Source of the DNA: Bifidobacterium bohemicum DSM 22767 | Lineage (GTDB): Bacteria; Actinomycetota; Actinomycetes; Actinomycetales; Bifidobacteriaceae | Assembly: GCF_000741525.1 (NCBI RefSeq) | Contig: NZ_JGYP01000005.1 | Span: forward strand, 45,989-109,988 | DNA: 64,000 nt | Direction: 5' to 3' | In this document: positions 18,544-26,573 of the stretch, piece by piece | Numbering within the stretch: position 1 is the first letter of the stretch | Layout: each line of letters opens with the position of its first letter | Made by a program: the position numbers and the translations under genes | Notes under the pieces: model-generated | Databases searched by the model: none | What the model saw: the letters and a program-made list of their open reading frames with translations, nothing else | Told to the model about the DNA's origin: nothing

Positions 18544-19447
18544 ATGAAGAGCGACAAGGCCACGGACAAAGCGAGCACGGAAGACGTGGCGATGGACGAT
18601 ATCGGCGCAGAAGGCCGGGCGGATGCGACGAAGGCTCATGGTCATCGGCGAAAGACCATGACGGCTGCGGGCATCGCGATCGTCGTCGCATTGCTGGGTG
18701 GGGGACTGTTCCTAGCCACGCGCGAAGCACACGCCCAGGAACAGGCGTGCGAACGCACGCTCGGCACGCCGGTCAAGGTTCTGGACGCGGCACTCAAGCT
18801 CACGAAGGACAACGTGCAGGACACGGAAAACCGTCACCACGCTAGCGCGCGACGCGAAGGAACGGCACGCCCTCAAGCCCGTGCAAACCGGCTCATGCTC
18901 GACGGGCGGATGGACGCACGCATGGACGGCCCGATCGGAAGCCTCGAAACGTCTGGATGAGGTCACCGGTCTGCGTGCCAGGGTCGCGCGTGACGTGGGG
19001 AACGTCAACGCGTCCAAGAACGCGCGCGATCTCAAGAACGCGCGCGACTCGCTGGCGCAGAGAATCGACACGGCCCGACGGTTGTTGAGTTCGAGTGGGG
19101 GGCAACGTCGCGGACGAGGCGACACGGCAGGATCTTTCCACGCGGATCGACGCGGCCGCCAAACTGTCCTCCGACGGGAACGGCACGTTGGAGCAGGTCG
19201 ATGCCGCGTCCAGAACGCTTGATGATGCGGTCAACGCGTGAACGCGAGCATCGAGCGGAAACGGCAGGCGGCAGGCTCCTACACCCCACGGAACGTCTAC
19301 AACAACGGGGGCGGCGTCCGCACCGCGCCCGCACCAGCGCCCGCTCCCGCGCCAGCACCGTCCGGGGGGGACTCGAAACCATCATGGTGGGACTTCGTGC
19401 ATAACGTCAAACCTGGACCACCGATTCCTCCGTCCTGTGCGGGCTGA
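18544..19447 (+). pseudogene. Membrane/coiled-coil protein broken by three frameshifts
   Basis: One coding sequence of about 300 codons can be read through three frames. Frame A (18544 to about 18830) gives a transmembrane helix near residues 40-58 and KVLDAALKLTKDNVQDTEN. Frame B (about 18830-19100) gives SKRLDEVTGLRARVARDVGNV and KNARDSLAQRIDTARRLLSS. Frame C (about 19103-19238) gives GNVADEATRQDLSTRIDAAA and TLEQVDAASRTLDDAVNA. The original frame B then gives VNASIERKRQAAGSYTPRN, an (AP)n run and a WWDF end. The lesions are an extra base near 18830, an extra G in the G6 run at 19097-19102 and a missing base near 19236. It is either a recent pseudogene or sequencing error. Confidence 0.8.
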
Positions 19448-19472
19448 CCCGACCCGCCCGTCCCGTCTTTGG

Positions 19473-19517
19473 AACCGTTCCCATACCACCGTCCCGGTGG
19501 CATGGGAACGGTTTTTT
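19473..19517 (+). terminator. Rho-independent terminator of the envelope cluster
   Basis: AACCGTTCCCAT (19473-19484) pairs with ATGGGAACGGTT (19502-19513), with an inner CCACC/GGTGG stem, and is followed by a T-run. It lies 25 bp after the last frame of the broken gene and would end its transcript. Confidence 0.88.
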
Positions 19518-19604
19518 CGATGCCCGGCACGCAATGCGGAGGAACATGAGGATACCATGTTGATGACAGTGCATGTCCAACGAGCATGCGGGAAAGGGAT
19601 TCGC

Positions 19605-19679
19605 ATGAAAACAGGATTCAGAAGAACACTGGGCGCGGTCACGGCCATCGCCGCGGCCGGCGCGATGCTCACGACTTAA
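19605..19679 (+). pseudogene. Signal-peptide stub of a truncated secreted-protein gene
   Basis: An ATG preceded by GGGAAAGGG opens a 24-codon frame reading MKTGFRRTLGAVTAIAAAGA and MLTT before TAA. It is a textbook N-terminus of an exported protein (basic residues, then a hydrophobic core), cut off at the point where the RelA/SpoT-domain gene ends on the other strand (stop 19669-19671). The simplest reading is that arrival of the toxin-antitoxin cassette truncated this gene. Confidence 0.6.
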
Positions 19680-20778
19680 GAAGCTCGCAAACGATTTGGA
19701 TGAACTCATCATCGCCCCCGAAATAATTCGGGAACGCCTTCGGAATGTCCTGTTCTCTGTCCGCGGCGATCAAAACAACGTCACGCCCCCACGGCCGTGA
19801 ATTGTCCTCCGTAACAAACTCTTTCTCTTCGTTGTCGTAAGCATCCACGGCAGCCATGAGATCGTCCCGCTCAAAGTATTCCTTCTTCAGGGTCTGGGCC
19901 CCGAAATCAAAATCAAGAAGAACAAAGCCTTGCGACGCAACCTCATCGGAATCCTTGGAGTCAGACAAAGTAAGAATATTCTCTTCCGAGAAAAGTCTGA
20001 GTTCGTCACGAATATCAGAAGCAAGTCCGATCCCACCCAGCAGCTCACGAATCGAATTCTCGTCCCGCTCAACGTCAAGACGCGAATCCTCGCGCAAACG
20101 TGTCTTTTCGCGGATGCACAAATAATCAGACACCAGCATGAAGAACTCTGCCCGCTGTGCATCATCATCCTCATACTGCTCCAGGGGAATCCCTGTTTTT
20201 AAAAGTGGATTATGATGTCTGGCCTCGGCCTCGAGACTCGTTGCCCACAAATGTTGCAATTTCGTGCGAACCTGTATCTCGACTCTATGGACCTTGCCCT
20301 CGTGCTCTAAGCGGACGATGATATGCACTCCTCGATAGCCGCTCAACTCAGGCGACGCAATATAATCCTTTTTGACTTGCGGCCCGTCAACGGTCAGCAC
20401 ACGAGATTGTTCAATATCCTTGACGATTTCATTGACCCGTTCTATCGTATCGACGATAATACGGCATCCACCTATATCATCTAATTCGTCCAATCGGTAA
20501 TGTGCCGGGCGTTGCAACTTGGCGATGATGGAACTCATACGTTTCAGCCTGAATACCACGGTTGCATCAGACGGCAAGCAGATTCTCTGCAATTCATCAA
20601 AGCACCGTTGCGTAGGTTCGACGCACAGCAGACGCCACTGGTGTGCTTCCTCTAAAGCCTGCTTGAAATCCGGATTTACGGAACCTTCGCGGAGGATCCT
20701 GCTGACCTGCCTCGCTCTGTTTTTTGAGAACGAGGCAGGTCTGCTACCTGATAATGCCGTCATATGTTTACTGTACAA
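19669..20778 (-). CDS. RelA/SpoT-domain protein, probable ToxSAS-type toxin
   Basis: A 369-residue protein with a RelA/SpoT nucleotidyltransferase domain at about residues 85-215: DDIGGCRIIVDTIERVNEI, then SGYRGVHIIVRLEHEGK, then HRVEIQVRTKLQHLWATSLE. There is no HD hydrolase, TGS or ACT domain, so it is a stand-alone synthetase fold. Residues after about 220 form an unrecognised acidic domain. Small alarmone synthetases of this kind can act as toxins by making (p)ppApp or by pyrophosphorylating tRNA. The neighbour is a Panacea-domain protein, a known antitoxin type. Its own substrate is unknown. Neither candidate ATG (20778, 20763) has a strong ribosome-binding site. Confidence 0.82.
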   Translation of the reverse strand: MYSKHMTALSGSRPASFSKNRARQVSRILREGSVNPDFKQALEEAHQWRLLCVEPTQRCFDELQRICLPSDATVVFRLKRMSSIIAKLQRPAHYRLDELDDIGGCRIIVDTIERVNEIVKDIEQSRVLTVDGPQVKKDYIASPELSGYRGVHIIVRLEHEGKVHRVEIQVRTKLQHLWATSLEAEARHHNPLLKTGIPLEQYEDDDAQRAEFFMLVSDYLCIREKTRLREDSRLDVERDENSIRELLGGIGLASDIRDELRLFSEENILTLSDSKDSDEVASQGFVLLDFDFGAQTLKKEYFERDDLMAAVDAYDNEEKEFVTEDNSRPWGRDVVLIAADREQDIPKAFPNYFGGDDEFIQIVCELLKS

Positions 20779-20820
20779 TAGGCTGTGATTAACTTTAAAA
20801 GCTCAAGGGGGGTGATTGAC

Positions 20821-21270
20821 GTGGCTGCCATTATTGACGTTGCAAAATATATTCTGGAGTGCCGTGGGCGGGAAACCACAATGAAACTCGAGAAACTCGC
20901 GTTTTATTCGCAGGCATATTCATTGGCGTCTTGCGGAAAGCCACTATTCGAAGCTGACTTCCAGGCCTGGGCCAATGGCCCCGTTGCGCCGGAATTGTTC
21001 AAAGAACACCGCGGATTTTTCAGCATCACCTCTGATGAGATTTCGGGAAACTCGGACAATCTGACTCTTGAAGAGAAGAAGCAGATCGATTACATCGTCA
21101 CGGAATTTGGGAAATTAACAGGTAATGAGCTTAGCCAAAAAACGCATAGCGAAAAACCCTGGGTTGAGGCGCGTGGTTCTTTATCACCGACAGCCCGCTC
21201 CCAAAAGATCATCAGCAAGGAGTCCATTCGCTCCTTCTATTCACAGAATCCAAAAACGCTGAGTCTGTGA
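20821..21270 (+). CDS. Panacea (SocA-like, DUF4065) domain antitoxin candidate
   Basis: A 149-residue protein. I choose the GTG at 20821 because AAGGGGGG lies about 10 bases before it and the family begins with a helix like AAIIDVAKYILECRG; an earlier in-frame start exists at 20785. The family pattern is clear: TTMKLEKLAFYSQAYSLA, FEADFQAWANGPVAPELF, then IDYIVTEFGKLTGNELSQKT and EKPWVEAR. Panacea domains neutralise many unrelated toxins, including RelA/SpoT-type ones. The two starts are only about 42 bp apart and divergent, which is unusual for a toxin-antitoxin pair. Confidence 0.85.
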   Translation: MAAIIDVAKYILECRGRETTMKLEKLAFYSQAYSLASCGKPLFEADFQAWANGPVAPELFKEHRGFFSITSDEISGNSDNLTLEEKKQIDYIVTEFGKLTGNELSQKTHSEKPWVEARGSLSPTARSQKIISKESIRSFYSQNPKTLSL

Positions 21271-21833
21271 CACCGTTCCCCAGACAGCGGTGTCATTCGT
21301 ATGGGTTGAATGATACCGCTGCCTAGGGAACCCGAAAATCCTGCATGCAGGATGAGAACGAAAAGCGTTAATCCCCCGCGAATCGCTCCATAAAATCGTA
21401 AACCAAGATAGTTGCGCGAAGCATACAAGACCGTCATATGGCGAAACCCGCCGTTTATTCGTAAGCCAGCGGTGAATTATGCCGGCCAGCAGTAATCAGT
21501 AGTAGTGAATGTGCGAAACAGTGGTTTTCAATGAACCTTAACGAATACCGTATACCTTTGATGCTCCCCATAATAAAGCCGTTTTGGGAAACTCCGATAA
21601 CCTACCGTTTTTCATGGTAATTCACCGTTTCACAACAGAGGGTCGTCGGCCCCAACCCGGCTAGCTCCACTTTCTCAGCCCGCAGAGTTTCGGTGATTCT
21701 GCGGTTTTCCATATTGAGCCTCATAATTTTCAAATGGCGCGCGACCCGCCCTAGGATTCCAAAATGTTCACAAAATGAGCCATCGGAACACAAACCTTTA
21801 CAACGTGCGCCGTAATGGACTATTCTCCAGAGT
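21271..21833. other. Intergenic region between antitoxin and feoA
   Basis: About 560 bp with no supported gene. TGACACCG (21268-21275) and CGGTGTCA (21288-21295) form an 8-bp hairpin that begins at the antitoxin stop codon and may end its transcript. The rest is expected to carry the feo promoter. I see no clear iron-regulator site. Confidence 0.4.
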
Positions 21834-22154
21834 ATGGCCGAATCGTTACGAACCTGCCCGCTCGGAGTGGACGTGGAGATATGCAGGATGGATTTCGAGG
21901 CTCGCAGCCGTTTTCGGCTCAACGAGCTTGGTTTCCGCGAGCACGAACCGCTCCGCGTCGTTCAGAAGGCGATGTTCGGCGGACGCGTGGTGGTTCATAA
22001 CGGTGACCGCATCGCCCTCGACGGGGCGACGGCGCGGCACATTTTCGTAACCCCTCGGCCACAGCTGTATAGTGGAGATAGTTTCATTCCAAAGTCTGGC
22101 GGGCAATCATATGCACAAGAAAACCACGGTCGCATCACCCGTCGGAACCCCTGA
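21834..22154 (+). CDS. feoA: Ferrous iron transport protein A (FeoA, SH3-like)
   Basis: A 106-residue protein. The core RSRFRLNELGFREHEPLRVV followed by GGRVVVHNGDRIALDGATARHIFV is the FeoA SH3-like fold, with the LGF and the final ARHI typical of the family. FeoA is a small cytoplasmic protein that supports FeoB. Usual length is 75-85 residues; here about 30 extra residues run past the domain and overlap the start of feoB, so the two genes are translationally linked. Confidence 0.85.
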   Translation: MAESLRTCPLGVDVEICRMDFEARSRFRLNELGFREHEPLRVVQKAMFGGRVVVHNGDRIALDGATARHIFVTPRPQLYSGDSFIPKSGGQSYAQENHGRITRRNP

Positions 22155-24633
22155 AACAGGCAACGTCGTTCGGGCTGACGATGGCGACGGAACCTTGTGC
22201 TTCAGCGGAACGCCGGAACCGGCAAACCGTCATAACATGAGCGGCCACACCGACAGCCCGTTGGATGCCGGCACACCCGGAAACGGGCACGAAACCTGCT
22301 GCGACGATGGGAGTCATGCGGGGCACGGCGGCCATCATCATCGGCGCGGTCTTGCGGCGCTTCTGCCACAGCGGCACCATCACCACAGAGGCCCCAGCCA
22401 GACGTCCGGCATGGCGTCGATGCCCGGCAGCGACAGCCAACACCCGCACTCCACCCCGCGCATCGTGTTCGTCGGCAATCCAAACGTCGGCAAATCCACG
22501 CTGTTTAATGCGATGCTCGGCGCCAACGCGACGGTGATGAACGCACCGGGAACGACGGTTCTGGTGGAATCCGGCAGTCTGGAGTGCAACGGGCGACGGT
22601 GGGATTTCATCGATACTCCGGGCACCGCCTCGCTCGATGCGTACAGTCCTGACGAACAGGTGGCCGCGGAGGCCGCATTGGGCTTGAAGGGCAATGAACG
22701 GCCGGATCTCATCGTATTCACGTTCAACGCGGCATCCCCATCGAAATCATATTATCTTTTGAGCCAGCTGATGGATTGCGGCCTACCGATCGTGATCGCG
22801 GTGACCATGCTCGACCTGGCCGAAAAACGACACTCGCCGGCGACCTTGCAACAGCTGCGCCGCACCCTGCCAGGAATCCCGATGGTCGGGGTCGACGGGC
22901 GCACCGGTGAGGGTAAAGGCGAGCTGCTCGACACCATAGCGGCGGCGATCACGGAAACAAAAAGCCGGCAGGCTGGTCAACCCGCCCGAATCGGCGGCGG
23001 CACACCTACTGCCACACAGAAACCTCAGCAGAACGCCGATACGGCCTTGAACAAGACGCCCGGGAAAGCGGAGGCCGCGTTGACCGCGATGAACGCCGCC
23101 TCCGGGCCATTGGACGAGGGCGGCGCGGACATCTCGCGCGAAATTCAGGTGAAACTGACCCCGGCGCGGGTCACCTCCACGCCGCCGCCAGGCGCAAATG
23201 CCACCCAGGACGAGGTTTCGCGGTGGGTCCACGACAGTGCGGACGAACGGTTCGACTGGATCGCCACGAAACTGCGGGAAATCGACGACGGTTCACCACA
23301 AGGAACCGCCCAAGGGGCCGCTACCACAACGATCTCGGCAAGCCCCGAGACCTTCTCCGACAAACTCGACCGCGTGCTGCTGCATCCGGTGGTCGGCATC
23401 GTGGTCTTCCTGATCACGATGTTCCTCGTTTTCGAAGCGACCACGACGCTGGCCGGCCCCTTGCAGGATTGGTTCGACGTGACGCTGCGCGGCTGGTGCA
23501 CGGACGGCATCACTTGGCTTTTCATCAGTATAGGCGGCAAGGCTGCGCTCGGCGGCTGGCTTTACTCGCTTGTGGTGGACGGACTGCTCAACGGCGCGAT
23601 CACGGTGTGTACGTTCATTCCCCCGATGGGCATCATGTTCGTCATCCTTTCGCTGCTTGAGGACTCCGGCTACTTGGCTCGGGCCGCGTTCGTGATGGAC
23701 CGCGCCATGCGCATGGTCGGCCTCGACGGCAGGGCGTTCCTGCCGTTGGTCGTCGGCTTCGGGTGCAACCTGCCCGCCCTGGCCTCCACACGCACCCTGC
23801 CCGATTCGAGGCAACGGCTGCTGACCGGCCTGCTCATACCGTTCACCTCATGTTCGGCGCGCCTGAGCGTCTACGTAGTGCTCGCCTACGCGTTCTTCGG
23901 CAAGTATGCGGGGCTGGCCATCTTTCTGATGTACGTCAGCTCGATCGCGATCATCCTCATCGTCGGTTTCGCACTTCGCAAGGCCCAGTTCAAAGACCTG
24001 AAAACCCAACCGTTCGCGATGGAACTGCCGCCGTATCAGATGCCGCGCCTCCTGCAACTGCTCAGATCGGTGCTGCTGCGCCTCTGGTCGTTCGTCACCG
24101 GGGCAAGTTCCGTGATCGTCAGCATGCTCATCGTGGTCTGGGTGCTTTCGGCGGTTCCGGTCTCCGCAGGAGCGGCGGGCACCAATGCCTTCGGGCATGT
24201 CGACGAGGTGCAGGATTCGGCCTTCGGTGCGGCGGCCTCGGCAATCGCGCCAGTTTTCAAGCCGGCCGGCTTCGATGATTGGCACGCCTCGGCCGCATTG
24301 GTCACCGGCTTCGTGGCCAAGGAGGTCGTCGTCGGTTCGCTGTCGCAGAGCTACGCCATCAACAGCGCCGACGACCAATCCGAGCAGGCGCAAGGCCAAG
24401 GCAGTCTTGGGCAGGCGGTTCATCGGAGCTTCGAGAAGTCCAGCGACGGGCACCCGTCTGCGGCCGCGGCGGCTTTCATGATCTTCATCCTCGCCTACAC
24501 GCCCTGCCTGGCGACCGTGGCCGAAATGAAGCGGCAATACGGCATAAAAACGGCGCTCCAATCCGTTGGAATGGGGCTTGTGGTGGCATATATCCTAGCC
24601 ATTTTGGTGTTTCAGATCGGAAGACTGTTGTGA
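22111..24633 (+). CDS. feoB: Ferrous iron transporter FeoB
   Basis: About 840 residues. The G-protein domain has G1 FVGNPNVGKSTLFNAML (near residues 118-134), G2 region GTTV, G3 DTPG and G4-like TMLDLAEK. The membrane core follows with the FeoB gate-like signatures SYLLSQL-type region, RAAFVMDRAMRMVGLDGRAF, and FGCNLPALASTRTL. Before the G domain lies a His-rich segment (HAGHGGHHHRRG, then QRHHHHRG), a likely metal-binding tail. A linker of about 150 residues separates the G domain from the membrane part. The ATG at 22111 is chosen; a GTG at 22072 is also possible. Confidence 0.93.
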   Translation: MHKKTTVASPVGTPETGNVVRADDGDGTLCFSGTPEPANRHNMSGHTDSPLDAGTPGNGHETCCDDGSHAGHGGHHHRRGLAALLPQRHHHHRGPSQTSGMASMPGSDSQHPHSTPRIVFVGNPNVGKSTLFNAMLGANATVMNAPGTTVLVESGSLECNGRRWDFIDTPGTASLDAYSPDEQVAAEAALGLKGNERPDLIVFTFNAASPSKSYYLLSQLMDCGLPIVIAVTMLDLAEKRHSPATLQQLRRTLPGIPMVGVDGRTGEGKGELLDTIAAAITETKSRQAGQPARIGGGTPTATQKPQQNADTALNKTPGKAEAALTAMNAASGPLDEGGADISREIQVKLTPARVTSTPPPGANATQDEVSRWVHDSADERFDWIATKLREIDDGSPQGTAQGAATTTISASPETFSDKLDRVLLHPVVGIVVFLITMFLVFEATTTLAGPLQDWFDVTLRGWCTDGITWLFISIGGKAALGGWLYSLVVDGLLNGAITVCTFIPPMGIMFVILSLLEDSGYLARAAFVMDRAMRMVGLDGRAFLPLVVGFGCNLPALASTRTLPDSRQRLLTGLLIPFTSCSARLSVYVVLAYAFFGKYAGLAIFLMYVSSIAIILIVGFALRKAQFKDLKTQPFAMELPPYQMPRLLQLLRSVLLRLWSFVTGASSVIVSMLIVVWVLSAVPVSAGAAGTNAFGHVDEVQDSAFGAAASAIAPVFKPAGFDDWHASAALVTGFVAKEVVVGSLSQSYAINSADDQSEQAQGQGSLGQAVHRSFEKSSDGHPSAAAAAFMIFILAYTPCLATVAEMKRQYGIKTALQSVGMGLVVAYILAILVFQIGRLL

Positions 24634-25181
24634 GCATGCCAATGGCATCGGCACGAACCATGAACGCCCCCGACGCAAGACGTTCCCACGGCTCCAAGAT
24701 GCGGGAAACGGCATTGCGTGGCGATGCGACGGGTGCCGAAACCCCTGCCCGCCCATCAAAGTCCGGCAACGATGAGCATGGGTTTAGACGCACCAAACCT
24801 TCGCATGCCCACACCGAGCGTCAGAGCACGGCACCGACGGCCGCGGCGATCACAGCGGAAACACCGGGAACACCGGCCCATCGTGGCCCCTCCATCACCC
24901 GCGAAGTCATCGACAACCTTACGCATGGCCAAACGCCACGCATGATCGCGAACCGGCTCGGCCTGCCGGTCGATTTCATCGAGCTTGTCATCAATCAGGA
25001 GCAGGCCGCCGGCAGGCTCGACGTCTACGACCTGCGCTCATGCAACTCCACCACCGGCCAAGGCTGCGATCCGGATCCGGAATCATTGGTGTGCGCCAGC
25101 TGCCCCATCCTGCCCGCAGCAATCCGTCGCCGCCAATCCCTCACCGCACGCCTGCGATCCAAACTGCACAAGCGGACTTAG
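24630..25181 (+). CDS. FeoC-like HTH protein with four cysteines
   Basis: About 183 residues; a GTG at 24630 overlaps the feoB stop (GTGA) and an ATG at 24636 is an alternative. The first 90 residues are low-complexity. Residues about 90-165 look like a winged helix of the FeoC type: SITREVIDNLTHGQTPRMIA, NRLGLPVDFIELVINQEQAA, then LDVYDLRSCNSTTGQGCDPD and SLVCASCPI. The four cysteines could hold an Fe-S cluster that senses iron or oxygen, as known for some FeoC proteins. Position after feoA-feoB supports the call. Confidence 0.72.
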   Translation: MSMPMASARTMNAPDARRSHGSKMRETALRGDATGAETPARPSKSGNDEHGFRRTKPSHAHTERQSTAPTAAAITAETPGTPAHRGPSITREVIDNLTHGQTPRMIANRLGLPVDFIELVINQEQAAGRLDVYDLRSCNSTTGQGCDPDPESLVCASCPILPAAIRRRQSLTARLRSKLHKRT

Positions 25182-25240
25182 GACCCCGCGACGGTCCGGT
25201 TGGACAACATACCGGCACACAACGTCACCAACAACCCATC

Positions 25241-26176
25241 TCAGCTCTCACAAGGCTTCCGTGCGACGATCGAGAAGGTGAGCGGCACGCGCGGGTAACC
25301 TTCGGGCATGAGCCACGCTTCGGTGGCCGGGTCCTGCTCCAGCATCGGCAGGCACTTCCAGTCGGACTGCGCGTACTCGCCCAGCTTCTCGATCACCAGA
25401 CCGGCATCGATCAATACCTGCGTCATTTCTGCGAAATCGTGGGCCCAGTTGTGGCTACGGGTGTGGGTAACCACCGGCTTGTGGGCAGCACCCACGGAAT
25501 CCGTGGCGACATCAATCGTGCCATCAGCCGTTTCTGCGTGATTGCCATCCTCGACATGTTCGTTGAACTCATACGTCTGACTACTGTCCCAAGAGTCCTC
25601 GGCACCGGCGAAATAGTCCCCACCCAGCTTGAGGCCGGAGTCATCCAGCGCGAAAAGCAGAGGATGCGTGTCACGAATCATGAAGATGCCGCCAGGCGCC
25701 AGCAGATGCGCTATGGAATGCGCCCATCCGTCGAGCTTTGGCAGCCATGTCACCGTGCCGACGCTGGTGACGATGACATCGAACCGTCTGCCGGGCAGGG
25801 CCTGAGCGGCTTCACGCGCGTCCGCCTCGACGTAATCGATATCGACTTCGGCACGATTGGCCAGTTCACGCGCATGCCGCAACGAGACGGGGGAGAAGTC
25901 GAGGCCGCACACGTCCTTTGCGCCGAGCCGCGTCCAGCACAAGGTGTCCGTGCCGATATGGCATTGCATGTGCAGCAACCGTTGTCCTTGCACCGAACCG
26001 TTCGGCAGAAACGGCTTGAGCACCTGCAAATCGCGCCGCACCACGGATGTGAGGCCCTGCGGATCGTCGACCAAAGCGTCCAAATCGCCATAGACGCCAT
26101 TACGGAAATGCACTTCCGCCCGGTCATTCCAATTCTCCCGGTTTTCCGCTACATCGCGGTTTTCGGCCACGTCCAT
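25241..26176 (-). CDS. Class I SAM-dependent methyltransferase
   Basis: About 311 residues. The SAM-binding motif I is RLLHMQCHIGTDTLCWTRLG followed by DVCGLDFSPVSLRHA; FDVIVTSVGTVTWLPKLDGW is motif IV and LLAPGGIFMIRDTHPLLF is motif VI. The substrate is not known. The ATG at 26176 has GGAGG about 10 bases upstream; earlier in-frame starts reach 26281. Three tandem copies of ACGTATATC-like sequence (26218-26242) lie in the promoter region and may be operator sites. Confidence 0.82.
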   Translation of the reverse strand: MDVAENRDVAENRENWNDRAEVHFRNGVYGDLDALVDDPQGLTSVVRRDLQVLKPFLPNGSVQGQRLLHMQCHIGTDTLCWTRLGAKDVCGLDFSPVSLRHARELANRAEVDIDYVEADAREAAQALPGRRFDVIVTSVGTVTWLPKLDGWAHSIAHLLAPGGIFMIRDTHPLLFALDDSGLKLGGDYFAGAEDSWDSSQTYEFNEHVEDGNHAETADGTIDVATDSVGAAHKPVVTHTRSHNWAHDFAEMTQVLIDAGLVIEKLGEYAQSDWKCLPMLEQDPATEAWLMPEGYPRVPLTFSIVARKPCES

Positions 26177-26573
26177 TGCCGCGCCGCCTCCATTCGCCAT
26201 TGCCATATATACCGAGTATATCAACGTATATCGACGTATATCACGTGCGGAAATATGACGGACGAGCCGAATCAGAACCACCGCCGCCCATTACTCCGCA
26301 CCCCACCGCACCGGGCACACCTACTCCAACATGGCACAAGCTCGACAATTGCCCACAATGCCGATCAGAGTCTCAGGCGCAACGTCTAAGGCCACAACCA
26401 ACATGAATCAATACGCGGTCCGAGATTGGGTACCGGCACGATGCTGCAACGGACGGCACGGATGCGTTGCATGCCGATCGAAATCCAGTGGATGCACGGA
26501 TTCCGCGCCTTCGAACTTCCAACACCGCAATCGCGGACGGCGGCCGCAACCCAATGCAGGAGCCGCCTTACTC

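Noticed and set aside
21268..21295. Hairpin at the Panacea stop codon as a firm terminator
   Set aside because: The stem is only 8 bp and no T-run follows; mentioned but not called as a terminator.
21655..21675. GCTCCAC sequence as a second tRNA-Ala attachment site
   Set aside because: Only 7-8 bases match the tRNA 3' end and the flanks differ; chance similarity.
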